DNA of 64,000 nucleotides from Hyphomicrobium sp. (GCA_002928735.1 PERL01000006.1:1-64000); one strand, 5' to 3'. Numbered from the stretch's first letter, positions 35,368 through 45,751 are shown. Numbers and translations: made by a program. Notes: generated by a model not told the origin, from the sequence alone.

Positions 35368-35381
35368 TTGATCCAGGTCAA
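35368..35381. promoter_or_regulatory. FNR/FixK-type binding site
   Basis: TTGATCCAGGTCAA fits the consensus TTGAT-N4-(A/G)TCAA with one G in the second half. It lies 96 bases before the ccoN start and 80 bases before the divergent hemerythrin start, so it could activate both under low oxygen. Promoter elements were not resolved. Confidence 0.85.
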
Positions 35382-35476
35382 CGCTGAAAGAACCCGGTTG
35401 CGGGAATAAACTGAAGATAGCCGTCCGCCCCGTTTTGAAGAGGGTTCGCGGTTCGAGCATTGAAGGAGGGGAAACC

Positions 35477-37129
35477 GTGTCAGCAACAGCGGCCGTCAAG
35501 CCGGCTCTCAGTAATGCGCTCGCAATGGGAAGCGCAGCAGTCTTCGCAGCCTTGGGCGTCTTCTTGGCGATCAACGGCGTCGATCCCGTGATGAACCTGC
35601 ACGGTGCCCTACTCGCCCTGGCGAGCGTGCTGGCCCTCATCTACATCTTCACCCACCAGACCGACGAGCGTTCCGGCTATCTCGATGGGCCGATCCGCGT
35701 CGCAACCCTGGCTGCCGTCTTCTGGGGTGTCATCGGTTTCGCCGCCGGCGACTTCATCGCCTGGCAGCTGGCCTTCCCGGCCCTGAACTTCGATCTCCCC
35801 TGGACCACCTTCGGACGCCTCCGTCCGCTGCATACCTCGGCGGTCATCTTCGCCTTCGGCGGCAACGTGCTCCTCGCAACGTCATTCTATGTCGTGCAGC
35901 GCACCTCGCGCGCCCGCATGCCGGGCCGTTGGTCGCCTTGGTTCGTCATTTGGGGCTATCAGTTGTTCATTGTCCTGGCCGCCACGAGCTATGTGCTCGG
36001 CGCCACCCAGGGCAAGGAATACGCCGAGCCCGAATGGCACGTTGACCTCTTCCTGACGATCGTCTGGGTCACGTACCTCCTGGTATTCCTCGGCACACTC
36101 TGGAAGCGCGAAGAACCCCACATCTACGTCGCCAACTGGTTCTACCTCGCCTTCATTGTCACCGTCGCGATGCTCCACCTCGTCAATGGCCTCTCGGTTC
36201 CCGTCTCCTTCCTGGGAACGCAGAGCTATCCAGTGATGGCCGGTGTCCAGGCCGCGATGACCCAGTGGTGGTACGGCCATAATGCGGTGGGCTTCTTCCT
36301 CACCGCCGGCTTCCTCGGCATCATGTATTACTTCGTGCCCAAGCGCGTTGAACGGCCGGTGTACTCCTACCGTCTCTCGATCGTGCACTTCTGGTCGCTG
36401 ATCTTCCTCTACATCTGGGCCGGTCCCCACCATCTGCACTACACGGCTCTGCCGGATTGGGCGCAGACCTTGGGCATGACCTTCTCCATCATGCTCTGGA
36501 TGCCCTCATGGGGCGGCATGATCAACGGCCTGATGACGCTCTCGGGCGCCTGGGATCGTCTCCGCACCGACCCCGTTGTCCGCCTGCTCGTCGTGTCGGT
36601 AGCCTTCTACGGCATGTCGACCTTCGAAGGCCCGCTGATGTCCATCAAGGCCGTCAACTCGCTCTCGCACTACACCGACTGGACGGTCGGTCATGTGCAC
36701 TCGGGCGCGCTGGGCTGGGTCGGCATGGTCTCCTTTGGCGCCATCTACTGCCTCGTTCCCTGGCTGTGGAAGCGTGAGGGTCTCTACTCCATCAAACTCG
36801 TGGAATGGCACTTCTGGCTCTCGACCATTGGCATCGTGCTCTACATCACCTCGATGTGGGTCGCCGGGATCACGCAGGGCCTGATGTGGCGGGCTTACGA
36901 CAACCTCGGCTTCCTCAAGTACTCGTTCATCGAGACCGTGGAAGCGCTCCACTGGCCCTACATCATTCGCGCCGTCGGCGGACTTCTCTTCGTCATCGGT
37001 GGCTTCGTGATGGCCTACAACGTCTGGCGCACGGTGCGCGGCGATCAACCGGTCGATCTCAAGGATCAACCGCGCGTCGCAGCTGCTCCCGAACTGCGTG
37101 GCGGCGTCGTTGCAGTGCCGGCCGAGTAA
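35477..37129 (+). CDS. ccoN: cbb3-type cytochrome c oxidase subunit I
   Basis: A 550-residue multi-span subunit that reduces oxygen at the haem b3-CuB centre and pumps protons in the inner membrane. The GTG start at 35477 is chosen because GAAGGAGG stands just upstream. Conserved stretches include [20 protein letters not shown] (low-spin haem histidine), [11 protein letters not shown] (CuB region), [16 protein letters not shown] and HVHSGALGW (haem ligand pair). High-affinity oxidase for microaerobic respiration. First of the ccoNOQP set. Confidence 0.96.
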   Translation: MSATAAVKPALSNALAMGSAAVFAALGVFLAINGVDPVMNLHGALLALASVLALIYIFTHQTDERSGYLDGPIRVATLAAVFWGVIGFAAGDFIAWQLAFPALNFDLPWTTFGRLRPLHTSAVIFAFGGNVLLATSFYVVQRTSRARMPGRWSPWFVIWGYQLFIVLAATSYVLGATQGKEYAEPEWHVDLFLTIVWVTYLLVFLGTLWKREEPHIYVANWFYLAFIVTVAMLHLVNGLSVPVSFLGTQSYPVMAGVQAAMTQWWYGHNAVGFFLTAGFLGIMYYFVPKRVERPVYSYRLSIVHFWSLIFLYIWAGPHHLHYTALPDWAQTLGMTFSIMLWMPSWGGMINGLMTLSGAWDRLRTDPVVRLLVVSVAFYGMSTFEGPLMSIKAVNSLSHYTDWTVGHVHSGALGWVGMVSFGAIYCLVPWLWKREGLYSIKLVEWHFWLSTIGIVLYITSMWVAGITQGLMWRAYDNLGFLKYSFIETVEALHWPYIIRAVGGLLFVIGGFVMAYNVWRTVRGDQPVDLKDQPRVAAAPELRGGVVAVPAE

Positions 37130-37144
37130 GAAGGATAACGATCC

Positions 37145-37882
37145 ATGAACCATGGTATTTTTGAAAAGAACTCGCTCATCCTTCTGATCGGCATCCTGAT
37201 CGTCGTTTCGATCGGCGGCATCGTTCAGATCGCACCGCTCTTCATGCTCTCCTCCACCATCGAAAAGGTGGAGGGCATGCGGCCCTACTCTCCTCTGGAG
37301 CAGGCGGGCCGGGACATCTACGTCCGCGAGGGATGCTACAACTGCCACAGCCAGATGATCCGCTCGCTTCGCGACGAGGTGGAACGGTACGGTCATTACT
37401 CGCTGGCCGCCGAAAGCATGTACGACCATCCCTTCCAGTGGTCGTCCAAGCGCACGGGTCCCGATCTCGCGCGCATCGGCGGCAAGTACTCCGACGCTTG
37501 GCACACCGAGCATATGCGTCAGCCCACCTCGGTGGTGTCGGCCTCCATCATGCCGGCCTACCCCCACCTCGAAAAGACGCCACTGGATTATTCGAACATC
37601 CAGGACAAGCTGAAGACTCTTCAGTTTATCGGCGTCCCTTACACGGACGAGATGATCGCCAAGGCAGCCGCCGACATCGAAGCGCAGATCGCGCCGGACA
37701 CGCCGGCCGCCAAGGAATTGCTCGCCCGCTATCCCAAGGCTCAGGTGCGCAAATTCGATGGCCAGTCGCCGGGCGAAGGCGTCAAGCCGACCGAACTCGA
37801 CGCACTGATCGCCTACCTTCAGATGCTCGGTACGCTCGTCGACTTTACGAAGTTCGACGCCAGCGGTCCGAACCTGCGCTGA
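37145..37882 (+). CDS. ccoO: cbb3 oxidase subunit II, monohaem cytochrome c
   Basis: A 245-residue subunit with one N-terminal membrane helix ([19 protein letters not shown]) and a periplasmic cytochrome c domain, haem at C64xxC67H68 ([10 protein letters not shown]). It passes electrons to CcoN. Starts 15 bases after ccoN. Confidence 0.96.
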   Translation: MNHGIFEKNSLILLIGILIVVSIGGIVQIAPLFMLSSTIEKVEGMRPYSPLEQAGRDIYVREGCYNCHSQMIRSLRDEVERYGHYSLAAESMYDHPFQWSSKRTGPDLARIGGKYSDAWHTEHMRQPTSVVSASIMPAYPHLEKTPLDYSNIQDKLKTLQFIGVPYTDEMIAKAAADIEAQIAPDTPAAKELLARYPKAQVRKFDGQSPGEGVKPTELDALIAYLQMLGTLVDFTKFDASGPNLR

Positions 37883-37892
37883 GGAGGCAAAC

Positions 37893-38060
37893 ATGACCTA
37901 TCAGGACGCCCAGGTTTTGTCGCAGATCGCCGCGTTTGTGATCTTCTTCAGCCTGATCTTGGGCATCGTGTTCTACACCTTCCGGCCCGCGAACAAGGCC
38001 AAGTTCGAGAGAGCGGCACGTCTGCCGCTTGAGTCCGACAACGATGAAACGGTGAAATGA
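37893..38060 (+). CDS. ccoQ: cbb3 oxidase small subunit CcoQ/FixQ
   Basis: A 55-residue gene beginning ATG at 37893 behind GGAGG, ten bases after ccoO. One membrane helix (LSQIAAFVIFFSLILGIVFY) followed by a basic-acidic tail (RPANKAKFERAARLPLESD) matches CcoQ, which stabilises the complex. Its TGA overlaps the ccoP start (ATGA). Confidence 0.9.
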   Translation: MTYQDAQVLSQIAAFVIFFSLILGIVFYTFRPANKAKFERAARLPLESDNDETVK

Positions 38061-38938
38061 CCATGGCTGGGCATAAACATATCGACGAAGTCACGGGCGT
38101 AGAGACCACCGGACATGTCTGGGACGGCGATCTCTGCGAATTGAACAAGCCGCTGCCCAAGTGGTGGCTGTACGTGTTCTACGCATGCTGCGTGTGGGCC
38201 TTCGGCTACTGGATGGTTTATCCGGCTTGGCCCACGCTCACCGGCTACACGCAAGGCTATCTCGGCTATAGCCAGCGCGCAGCAGTGACCGCTGAGATCA
38301 ACGCGGCCAAGGCGGCACAAGATACCTATCGCCAGGCCATTGCCAACACGCCGATCACCGAGGTGAAGGGCAAGGAAGACCTGATGCAGTTCGCCATGGC
38401 CGGCGGCGCTGCCGCCTTCGGCGACAACTGCTCGGGCTGCCATGGCCGCGGCGCACAAGGCGCCGCGGGCTATCCGAACCTGAACGACGACGATTGGATC
38501 TGGGGCGGTTCGGTGGAGCAGATCGAGTACACAATCGCGCACGGCATCCGCAATGGCGCCGACGAAGCCCGCAATTCGGCGATGCCGCGATTCGGTCTCG
38601 ACGGCATCCTCGAACCGGCTGTGATCTCCGACGTCGCGAACTACGTTCGTTCATTGTCGGGTTCCGAACAGGTTGACGCCGCCGCAGCAGAACGCGGCAA
38701 GGCAACATTCGCCGAGCAGTGCGCGGCGTGCCACGCCGAAGACGGTAAGGGTAACCAGGAAATGGGTGCACCCAATCTGTCGGACGCCATCTGGCTCTAC
38801 GGCGGGTCGCAAGAAGCCGTCACCCAGAGCATCGTCACAGGACGCGGCGGTGCCATGCCCGCATGGGCCACACGCCTCGATCCGGTCACGGTGAAGATGC
38901 TGGCCGTCTACGTTCACTCGCTCGGCGGCGGCAAATAG
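38057..38938 (+). CDS. ccoP: cbb3 oxidase subunit III, dihaem cytochrome c
   Basis: A 293-residue subunit with an N-terminal membrane helix (WWLYVFYACCVWAFGYWMV) and two cytochrome c domains, haems at C125xxC128H (CSGCHG) and C222xxC225H (CAACHA). It receives electrons from the bc1 complex or soluble cytochromes and passes them to CcoO. An internal ATG at 38063 may be used instead. Confidence 0.96.
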   Translation: MTMAGHKHIDEVTGVETTGHVWDGDLCELNKPLPKWWLYVFYACCVWAFGYWMVYPAWPTLTGYTQGYLGYSQRAAVTAEINAAKAAQDTYRQAIANTPITEVKGKEDLMQFAMAGGAAAFGDNCSGCHGRGAQGAAGYPNLNDDDWIWGGSVEQIEYTIAHGIRNGADEARNSAMPRFGLDGILEPAVISDVANYVRSLSGSEQVDAAAAERGKATFAEQCAACHAEDGKGNQEMGAPNLSDAIWLYGGSQEAVTQSIVTGRGGAMPAWATRLDPVTVKMLAVYVHSLGGGK

Positions 38939-38991
38939 CCACGAGTGGTTTTGTAACCTGACGCACTGTAAAGACGAGGAAGACTTCGGAT

Positions 38992-40539
38992 ATGACAGCC
39001 ATGGAAAATCCTGGTCGGTTTAAGCCCGAAGACTTTCTCGTCGAAGCAGCGCCCGGCGTCGCCAAACACGACGTCGAAGCCGTCCGCCAGCCAAAGTCGA
39101 AAAAGCCGGCGACGGATGTCGATGGCGTGCCGAAAGGCAGCTGGGCTGAGAAGCCCAGAATCTACGCCAAGCTTGCGAAGGGCAACTTCCGCAACGCCAA
39201 GTGGATCGTGATGCTGGTCACCCTCGGCATCTATTACGTCCTGCCCTGGCTCCGCTTCGATCGTGGCGAAGGTCTTCCCAACCAGCTCTTCCTCATCGAC
39301 TTTGCCAACCAGCGCTTGCTCTTCGGTCCCATCGAGATCTGGGCCCAGGAGTTCTATTACGTCACTGGTCTCCTCATCATCTCGGCACTGGCCCTCTTTC
39401 TCGTCACGTCCATCGCTGGCCGCGTCTGGTGCGGCTACGCGTGCCCGCAGACGGTGTGGACCGACCTGATGATCGCCGTCGAGCGCTTCTGGCAGGGCGA
39501 TCGCAACGCCCACATGCGCCTCGATCAAGGTCCATGGACGTTCGAAAAGATCTGGAAAAAGACGGCCACGCACATCTCATGGTTGCTCATCGGTCTCCTG
39601 ACCGGTGGCGCGCTTGTCTTCTATTTCCGCGATGCGCCTACGTTGGCAATGGAACTATTCACTGGCGAAGCTTCCTCAGTGGCCTATGCGTTCCTCGCCA
39701 TTTTCACGCTGTCCACGTACGTCCTCGGCGGGATCGCACGCGAACAGGTCTGCATCTACATGTGCCCCTGGCCGCGCATCCAGGGGGCCATGCTCGACCA
39801 CGACAGCCTCTGGATCGCCTATCGCGACGTGCGCGGCGAACCGCGCGCCCCCCATAAGAAGGGCGACAGTTGGGACGGCCGTGGCGACTGCATCGACTGC
39901 AAAGCCTGCGTCGCCGTCTGTCCCATGGGCATCGACATCCGCAATGGCGCCCAGCTCGAATGCATCCAGTGCGCGCTGTGCATCGACGCCTGCAACGACA
40001 TTATGGACAAGGTCGGCCGTCCGCGCGGTTTGATCGCCTACACCACCGAACGCAATATGGAGAGCCGCAGCGCCGGTCCCCGCGACGGCCTGCGCATGAT
40101 CCGGCCCCGCACGATTCTCTATACCGTGGTCATCGCGATCACCGGCGCACTCATGGCCTGGGCGATGGTCAGCCGCTCCGATCTCGACGTCAGCGTCCTG
40201 CCCGACCGCAACCCGCTGTTCGTAACATTGTCCGACGGCGGCATCCGCAACGGCTACACCGTCAAGATCGTCAACAAAAACCAGACCCCGCGCCGCTTCA
40301 AGGTTGAACTCACCGGCATCGACGGTCTGAAGACCACCATCGTCGGTCATGACAACTCCAGCGATCCGATCGACGTCGGTCCATCGAACGTAAAAGCTCT
40401 TAAGGTCTTTGCCGCACTCCCGCGTGACAAGGCCAAGGCACTCGCTGCGGAATCGACGCCCGTGACGATCACCGTCACCGAGGTCGATGGCGCCGTTTCC
40501 GCCACTCGTGATACAAGCTTCCGGAGCCCCGGCCCATGA
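38992..40539 (+). CDS. ccoG: Cytochrome c oxidase accessory protein CcoG
   Basis: A 515-residue polyferredoxin-type membrane protein (FixG/RdxA) needed for copper handling during cbb3 assembly. N-terminal part is cytoplasmic, followed by five hydrophobic spans and a ferredoxin-like motif CIDCKACVAVCP ... CIQCALCIDAC (two 4Fe-4S clusters) around residue 300-340. The C-terminal periplasmic domain is Ig-like (PRRFKVELTG). The stop overlaps the ccoH gene by four bases. Confidence 0.95.
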   Translation: MTAMENPGRFKPEDFLVEAAPGVAKHDVEAVRQPKSKKPATDVDGVPKGSWAEKPRIYAKLAKGNFRNAKWIVMLVTLGIYYVLPWLRFDRGEGLPNQLFLIDFANQRLLFGPIEIWAQEFYYVTGLLIISALALFLVTSIAGRVWCGYACPQTVWTDLMIAVERFWQGDRNAHMRLDQGPWTFEKIWKKTATHISWLLIGLLTGGALVFYFRDAPTLAMELFTGEASSVAYAFLAIFTLSTYVLGGIAREQVCIYMCPWPRIQGAMLDHDSLWIAYRDVRGEPRAPHKKGDSWDGRGDCIDCKACVAVCPMGIDIRNGAQLECIQCALCIDACNDIMDKVGRPRGLIAYTTERNMESRSAGPRDGLRMIRPRTILYTVVIAITGALMAWAMVSRSDLDVSVLPDRNPLFVTLSDGGIRNGYTVKIVNKNQTPRRFKVELTGIDGLKTTIVGHDNSSDPIDVGPSNVKALKVFAALPRDKAKALAAESTPVTITVTEVDGAVSATRDTSFRSPGP

Positions 40540-41093
40540 CCGCGAACATGACTTCGACCATGATGGCAACGGGCGGACCCAAACCCGGAAAGCGCCAACC
40601 CGGAAAGCGCATGTTCAAGGAAATCACCGGCCGCCACGTCCTGTTCCTGATGCTCGGCTTCTTCGGCGTCATCATCGCGACCGACGCCTTCCTCGTGTAC
40701 AAAGCCGTCTCGACTTTCGGCGGCATCGAAACCCAGGACGCCTACCGCAAAGGCGTGACCTACAATGAGCGCATTGCCGAAGAGCGTGCCCAGGAAGCCC
40801 GCGGTTGGACCAAGGACGCTCGCCTTGAAAAGGGTGAACTCCGCGTCACTGTCCGCGACAAGGATCAAAAGGGCGTCGAAGGCCTCCAGATCTCGGCAAT
40901 GTTCGGCCGCCCCGCCACCAACACCGAAGACCGGACGCTGACGCTGACACCAGTCGGCCCCGGCGAATACATGGCCACCCTCGGCGACATCGAACCCGGC
41001 AACTGGGTCGCCACCATGGAAGCCCGCGAGTCGCTGACCGGCACCGGCGCCGTCGTTTATCAGTCCAAGGTGCGGCTATGGAAGGCGCCCTGA
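40536..41093 (+). CDS. ccoH: FixH/CcoH family protein
   Basis: A 185-residue inner-membrane protein with one helix near residue 30-50 (HVLFLMLGFFGVIIATDAFLVY) and a periplasmic Ig-like domain with the FixH stretch ALGAVTYNERIAEE-like (KGVTYNERIAEERAQEARGW). CcoH stabilises the cbb3 oxidase. Overlaps both ccoG and ccoI, so the three are coupled. Confidence 0.92.
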   Translation: MTANMTSTMMATGGPKPGKRQPGKRMFKEITGRHVLFLMLGFFGVIIATDAFLVYKAVSTFGGIETQDAYRKGVTYNERIAEERAQEARGWTKDARLEKGELRVTVRDKDQKGVEGLQISAMFGRPATNTEDRTLTLTPVGPGEYMATLGDIEPGNWVATMEARESLTGTGAVVYQSKVRLWKAP

Positions 41094-43315
41094 AGCCGGA
41101 CGCGACCTCCACCCCGGCGGCCTCACCCCCGTCCCCCGGCCCCGCGCGTGAAACACACATCTTCACCGCCCCCGAAATCATGTGCGGCGGCTGCCTGCGC
41201 ACTATCGAAACCGCGCTTGCCGAAACCCCCGGCGTCGAAGCCGCCCGCGCCAACCTGAGCGCTCGCCGCGTCACCGTCACCTTCGATCCCGAAGTAACTT
41301 CCCCCGAACTCGTCATTGCCGCCATCAAGCAGGCAGGCTTCTCCGCCGCTCCGCTGATCGAGGGCCGCGACGAAGTCCACGCCGCCCGCGTCAGCGAACT
41401 CATGCCCCGCGTCGGCGTGGCCGGCTTTGCCGCCGCCAACATCATGCTGCTTTCCGTCTCCGTCTGGTCGGGCCACGCCTCCGACATGGACGAGCACATG
41501 AAGACGCTGTTCCACTGGATTTCCGCGCTGATCGCGCTGCCAGCCATCGCCTACGCCGGCCAGCCGTTCTTCAAGTCGGCCTATGCAGCGCTCAGTGCCC
41601 GCCGACTCAACATGGACGTGCCGATCTCGCTCGGCATCACGCTCGCCACCGCCATGAGCTTCGCGCAGACGATGCGCGGCACGCATCACGTCTATTTCGA
41701 CGCCGCGACCATGCTGGTCTTTTTCCTTCTCGTCGGCCGCCTGCTGGATGAGAGCATGCGCGCCCGCACCCGCAGCGCGGCTGAAAACCTGATGAGCCTG
41801 AAGGCGCTCACAGCGACCATCCTCGATGCCGACGGCACCGTCCGCCAGATCCCCTCGCGCAATCTCCAGCCGGGCATGACGATGATCGTCGCCACCGGCG
41901 AACGCATCGCCGCCGACGGCATCGTCAGCGACGGCCTCAGCGAAATCGACGAAAGCCTGATCAGCGGCGAAACGCTGCCCAAGCGCGTCTCGCGCGGCGA
42001 CCGCGTCCACGCCGGCACACTGAATACCGCCGCCCCTCTGCGCGTCACCACGACGGCCACCGAAGACAACACGCTGCTGGCCGAACTCTCCCGCCTCATG
42101 CTCGCCGGCGAGCAGACGCGCGGCCGCTACGTGCGACTCGCCGACCGCGCCGCCCGCCTTTATGCCCCCGCCGTCCATTTGCTCGGCCTCGGAACGCTCA
42201 TCGGCTGGCTCGTCGCCGGCCACGGCTGGGAGATCGCACTCACCAACGCCATCGCGGTCCTCATCATCACCTGCCCCTGCGCACTGGCCCTCGCCGTCCC
42301 CGCCGTGCAGGTTGCCGCGATCAGTCGTCTCTTCGGCCAGGGCGTCCTCGTCAAAGCCGCCGACGGCCTCGAGCGCCTCTCCGAAGTCGACACCATTGTT
42401 TTCGACAAGACCGGAACGCTCAGCCTCGGCGAACCCACCCTCGCCCTCGACCAACCCATCGATGCCGGTGTGCTGGCTCGCGCCGCCGGCCTTGCGATCA
42501 TGAGCCGCCACCCGTACGCGCAGGCGATGGTCCGCGCCGCCCGCGCCCGTGGCATCGAATTCGATCCCCAAACCAGCGTTAGTGAAATCCCCGGTTCCGG
42601 CCTTTCCATGATGACGCAGGAAGGCGAGGAGCGCTTAGGCTCTGCGCTGTTCACCGGCGTCACCGTCACCGATCCGCGCCAGACCGCGTCCCTCTGGTTC
42701 ACGCGCCCCGGCCGCGCCCCGGTCGGCTTCCGCTTCGAAGACCGCCTGCGCTCCGACGCGCCGGCCACCGTCGCCGAACTAAAATCGGCCGGGTATCACG
42801 TCGAAATTCTCTCCGGCGATCGCCCCGATGCGGTCGCCGATGCCGCACTCGCGTTGGGCGTATCAGCCTACAAAGGGGGCGTCCGCCCTGACGAAAAGCT
42901 CGCCCGTCTGACGGCACTCAAGCAGCAAGGTCGCGTCACGCTCATGGTGGGAGACGGCCTCAACGACGGCCCGGCGCTCGCCGCGGCCCACGCCTCCATC
43001 TCGCCCTCCGCGGCCGCTGATATCGCTCAGAACGCGGCCGATGCCGTCTTCCAAGGCGAAAAGCTGGTCGCCGTGGTCGAGGCACTCAAGGTCGCCCGCC
43101 GCGCCCACCGGATGGCTCTGGAAAACTTCGGCATCGCTATCATTTACAACATCGCTTTCGTACCTCTGGCCGTTATGGGCTATGTTACGCCCCTGTTGGC
43201 CGCGATCGCGATGTCCACCTCGTCGATCCTGGTCACCGGCAATGCGCTGCGTCTGCGCGGCATGAATTTGAAGCTCGCTCCTGTCGCGGCGAGCAAGGAT
43301 CAGGTCCTAAAATGA
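41078..43315 (+). CDS. ccoI: Copper-translocating P-type ATPase CcoI/FixI
   Basis: A 745-residue P1B ATPase supplying copper to the cbb3 oxidase. Seen in order: an N-terminal heavy-metal domain (IMCGGCLRTIETAL, CxxC), the intramembrane CPC motif (ITCPCALALAVP), the phosphorylation motif FDKTGTLS, an HP locus (SRHPYAQAMV) and VGDGLNDGPAL. Overlaps ccoH by 16 bases and ccoS by four. Confidence 0.95.
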   Translation: MEGALKPDATSTPAASPPSPGPARETHIFTAPEIMCGGCLRTIETALAETPGVEAARANLSARRVTVTFDPEVTSPELVIAAIKQAGFSAAPLIEGRDEVHAARVSELMPRVGVAGFAAANIMLLSVSVWSGHASDMDEHMKTLFHWISALIALPAIAYAGQPFFKSAYAALSARRLNMDVPISLGITLATAMSFAQTMRGTHHVYFDAATMLVFFLLVGRLLDESMRARTRSAAENLMSLKALTATILDADGTVRQIPSRNLQPGMTMIVATGERIAADGIVSDGLSEIDESLISGETLPKRVSRGDRVHAGTLNTAAPLRVTTTATEDNTLLAELSRLMLAGEQTRGRYVRLADRAARLYAPAVHLLGLGTLIGWLVAGHGWEIALTNAIAVLIITCPCALALAVPAVQVAAISRLFGQGVLVKAADGLERLSEVDTIVFDKTGTLSLGEPTLALDQPIDAGVLARAAGLAIMSRHPYAQAMVRAARARGIEFDPQTSVSEIPGSGLSMMTQEGEERLGSALFTGVTVTDPRQTASLWFTRPGRAPVGFRFEDRLRSDAPATVAELKSAGYHVEILSGDRPDAVADAALALGVSAYKGGVRPDEKLARLTALKQQGRVTLMVGDGLNDGPALAAAHASISPSAAADIAQNAADAVFQGEKLVAVVEALKVARRAHRMALENFGIAIIYNIAFVPLAVMGYVTPLLAAIAMSTSSILVTGNALRLRGMNLKLAPVAASKDQVLK

Positions 43316-43503
43316 CATCGCTCGCCTGGCTTATCCCGGCCGCTCTGTTCTTAGGCCTCCTCGGCCTCGCTGCCTTCCTGTGGGCGCTGAAGAACGGCCA
43401 GTTCGAAGATCTCGAAGGCGCCGGATGGCGCGCAATCGATGATCAGCCACCCGGGCCTCAAGGAAACAAGACTCCGCAAGGCGGCAAGAAGAAACCCGAA
43501 TAG
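43312..43503 (+). CDS. ccoS: cbb3 oxidase maturation protein CcoS
   Basis: A 63-residue single-span protein (AWLIPAALFLGLLGLAAFLWAL) followed by NGQFEDLEGAGWRAI, the CcoS hallmark. It helps insert cofactors in the oxidase core. Its ATG overlaps the ccoI stop. The tail PQGGKKKPE is basic. Confidence 0.93.
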   Translation: MTSLAWLIPAALFLGLLGLAAFLWALKNGQFEDLEGAGWRAIDDQPPGPQGNKTPQGGKKKPE

Positions 43504-43513
43504 ACCACGCGCC

Positions 43514-44206
43514 ATGGATGGCACCGAGATCACATTTCTGGGCGGCTTGGTGTTGGGTCTCGCAAGTACCCTCCATTGCAGCGCCATGTGCGGCGCCATC
43601 TCCTGCAGCGCCCTTCTCTCGCTCGGGCCCTCAACCGGCTGGGGCCGCGCCGGTCACGCAATCCTCCTGAACCTTGGCCGCATCTGCGCCTATGCCACCC
43701 TCGGCGTTGCCGCCTCTCTCATCGGCTCGGCGATCATCCGGCCCGGCACAACGATGAACTATCAAGTCCTTCAATACATCGGCGCCTCGGTGCTCATGTG
43801 GACCGGGCTCTCCATGGCCGGCATGATGCCCCGCTTCGCGCTCCTCGACGGCGCCATGACGCGCCTCTCCAATACCGTCGCCAAAGTAACCCGGCCCATC
43901 CAGGGAACCGCCGCCGCCCCGCTCGGCCTCGGTGTCGTCTGGGGCCTGAACCCCTGCCCCATGGTCTACGCAGCACTTTTCACCGCAACGCTCACCGCCT
44001 CGCCCTGGGGCGGCCTGTCCGTCATGGCCGGCTTCGGCCTCGGCACCCTGCCGGGCGTCCTTGTTGCCGGACTCGGCCTCGCGTCCCTGCGCGGCATTGA
44101 GGCCAGCCGAACAATCCAGATCGCCGCCGGCCTGATCATCGCGGTTTTGGGGTTTGCCTCGCTCTACGTCCCCGCCGCCCATATCGCCGCGTGGTGCGTG
44201 ACCTGA
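43514..44206 (+). CDS. TauE/SafE (DsbD_2-type) membrane protein linked to cco
   Basis: A 230-residue polytopic membrane protein with about six spans; the ATG at 43514 lies ten bases after ccoS. LHCSAMCGAI and LNPCPMVYAAL put paired cysteines into membrane segments, as in the UreH/DsbD-like family seen after many cco operons. Such proteins are thought to help copper or thiol handling for oxidase assembly. Substrate not determined by sequence. Confidence 0.8.
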   Translation: MDGTEITFLGGLVLGLASTLHCSAMCGAISCSALLSLGPSTGWGRAGHAILLNLGRICAYATLGVAASLIGSAIIRPGTTMNYQVLQYIGASVLMWTGLSMAGMMPRFALLDGAMTRLSNTVAKVTRPIQGTAAAPLGLGVVWGLNPCPMVYAALFTATLTASPWGGLSVMAGFGLGTLPGVLVAGLGLASLRGIEASRTIQIAAGLIIAVLGFASLYVPAAHIAAWCVT

Positions 44207-44247
44207 CCGGGGTGGAACTTTTCCGCCCGTCCGTCCATATGGTGAGG

Positions 44248-45738
44248 ATGGACACGCCCCTCACCCCGACGATCCCCTTCGACAACTCCTACGCCCGCTT
44301 GCCCGAGCGCTTCTTCAGCCGCGTAAATCCCACGCCGGTGGCCGCACCCCAACTCATCCGCGTCAACGAGCCCCTCGCCCGCGATCTCGGCATCGACCCC
44401 GCAGCTCTCGCGTCACCCGATGGCGTCGCCATGCTCGCCGGCAATCGCATCGCCGAGGGCAGCGATCCCATCGCCATGGCGTACGCGGGCCACCAGTTCG
44501 GCAACTTCGTCCCGCAACTGGGCGATGGCCGCGCCATCCTCATCGGCGAAGTCCTCGACACCCACGGCATCCGCCGCGACATCCACCTCAAAGGCGCCGG
44601 CCGCACGCCCTATTCGCGCATGGGTGACGGCCGCGCGGCCCTCGGCCCCGTGCTACGCGAATACATCGTCAGCGAAGCCTTCGCCGCGCTTGGCATCCCC
44701 ACCACCCGCGCGCTTGCCGCCGTCACCACGGGGGATTGGGTCTTGCGCGAAGAACCGCTCCCCGGCGCCGTGCTCGCCCGCGTTGCATCAAGCCACATCC
44801 GCGTCGGCACCTTCCAGTTCTTTGCCGCCCGCAAGGATACAGAGGCGATCCGCACACTCGCCGACTACGCCATCGCCCGCCACTATCCCGACCTCATTGA
44901 TCGGCCGGAGAAATATCGCGACTTTCTCTCCGCCGTCATCGCGCGCCAGGGTGAGCTGATCGCCAAGTGGATGTACGTCGGCTTCATTCACGGCGTCATG
45001 AACACGGACAACTGCGCGATCACCGGTGAAACCATCGATTTCGGCCCCTGCGCCTTCATGGATACGTACCACCCCTCGACGGTGTTCTCCTCCATCGACC
45101 ATGCCGGCCGCTACGCCTTTGCCAGCCAGCCAGCCATCGCCAATTGGAATCTCGTCCGCTTCGCCGAAACCCTGTTGCCGATTTTGGGCGACACCCAGGA
45201 GCAGGCCATCGCCGCCGCGCAGGAGCGCATCGACGCCTACCCTGCCGTGTTCCAGGCCGCCATCACCGATGGCTACGCCGCCAAGCTCGGCATTGAAAAC
45301 AAATCGTCTGACGACACCACGCTGCTCCAGGATTTTCTAACTGTCATGGCCAATGGCGCGGCCGACTACACGCTCAGCTTCCGCACGTTGTCAGACGCCG
45401 CCGAAGACCCTGCGAAGGAAGCCGGTTTAAGCGCCCTTTTCAGCGAGGCCGCCGGCCTCGATGCGTGGCTGTTACGCTGGCGTCAGCGCCTTGCGACCGA
45501 CGCCCGCGCCCCGCGCGACATCGCAGCTGCCATGCGGGCTGTGAACCCCGTCATCATTCCACGCAACCATCAAGTCGAAGCCGCCATCAAAGCCGCCGTC
45601 GGCAGCGGCGACTTCGCCCCCTTCCATCGCCTCGTCGATGAACTGGCAAAACCCTTCGACGACCGCCCCAGCATTGACGACCTGAAATTGCCGCCGAAAC
45701 CGGACGAAATCGTCCGCGCCACTTTTTGCGGAACCTGA
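44248..45738 (+). CDS. selO: Protein adenylyltransferase SelO (YdiU family)
   Basis: A 496-residue pseudokinase-fold enzyme that transfers AMP from ATP to Ser, Thr or Tyr of proteins and is linked to redox homeostasis. Seen: AYAGHQFGNFVPQLGDGRAI, the ATP-binding KGAGRTPYSRMGDGRAALG, EYIVSEAFAALGIPTTRAL, the catalytic region IHGVMNTDNCAITGETIDFGPCAFMD. An open frame begins at 44191 within the end of the SafE-type gene; I chose ATG 44248 by homology (ATG 44239 is also possible). The C-terminal residues end TFCGT, where mitochondrial SelO has Sec-Cys; here Cys fills the site. Confidence 0.92.
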   Translation: MDTPLTPTIPFDNSYARLPERFFSRVNPTPVAAPQLIRVNEPLARDLGIDPAALASPDGVAMLAGNRIAEGSDPIAMAYAGHQFGNFVPQLGDGRAILIGEVLDTHGIRRDIHLKGAGRTPYSRMGDGRAALGPVLREYIVSEAFAALGIPTTRALAAVTTGDWVLREEPLPGAVLARVASSHIRVGTFQFFAARKDTEAIRTLADYAIARHYPDLIDRPEKYRDFLSAVIARQGELIAKWMYVGFIHGVMNTDNCAITGETIDFGPCAFMDTYHPSTVFSSIDHAGRYAFASQPAIANWNLVRFAETLLPILGDTQEQAIAAAQERIDAYPAVFQAAITDGYAAKLGIENKSSDDTTLLQDFLTVMANGAADYTLSFRTLSDAAEDPAKEAGLSALFSEAAGLDAWLLRWRQRLATDARAPRDIAAAMRAVNPVIIPRNHQVEAAIKAAVGSGDFAPFHRLVDELAKPFDDRPSIDDLKLPPKPDEIVRATFCGT

Positions 45739-45751
45739 ACCGCCAAGCAAC

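Noticed and set aside
41123-42571. 482-residue frame opposite ccoI
   Set aside because: Shadow of the ATPase gene in GC-rich sequence; Gly/Asp/Glu-biased with no recognisable fold.
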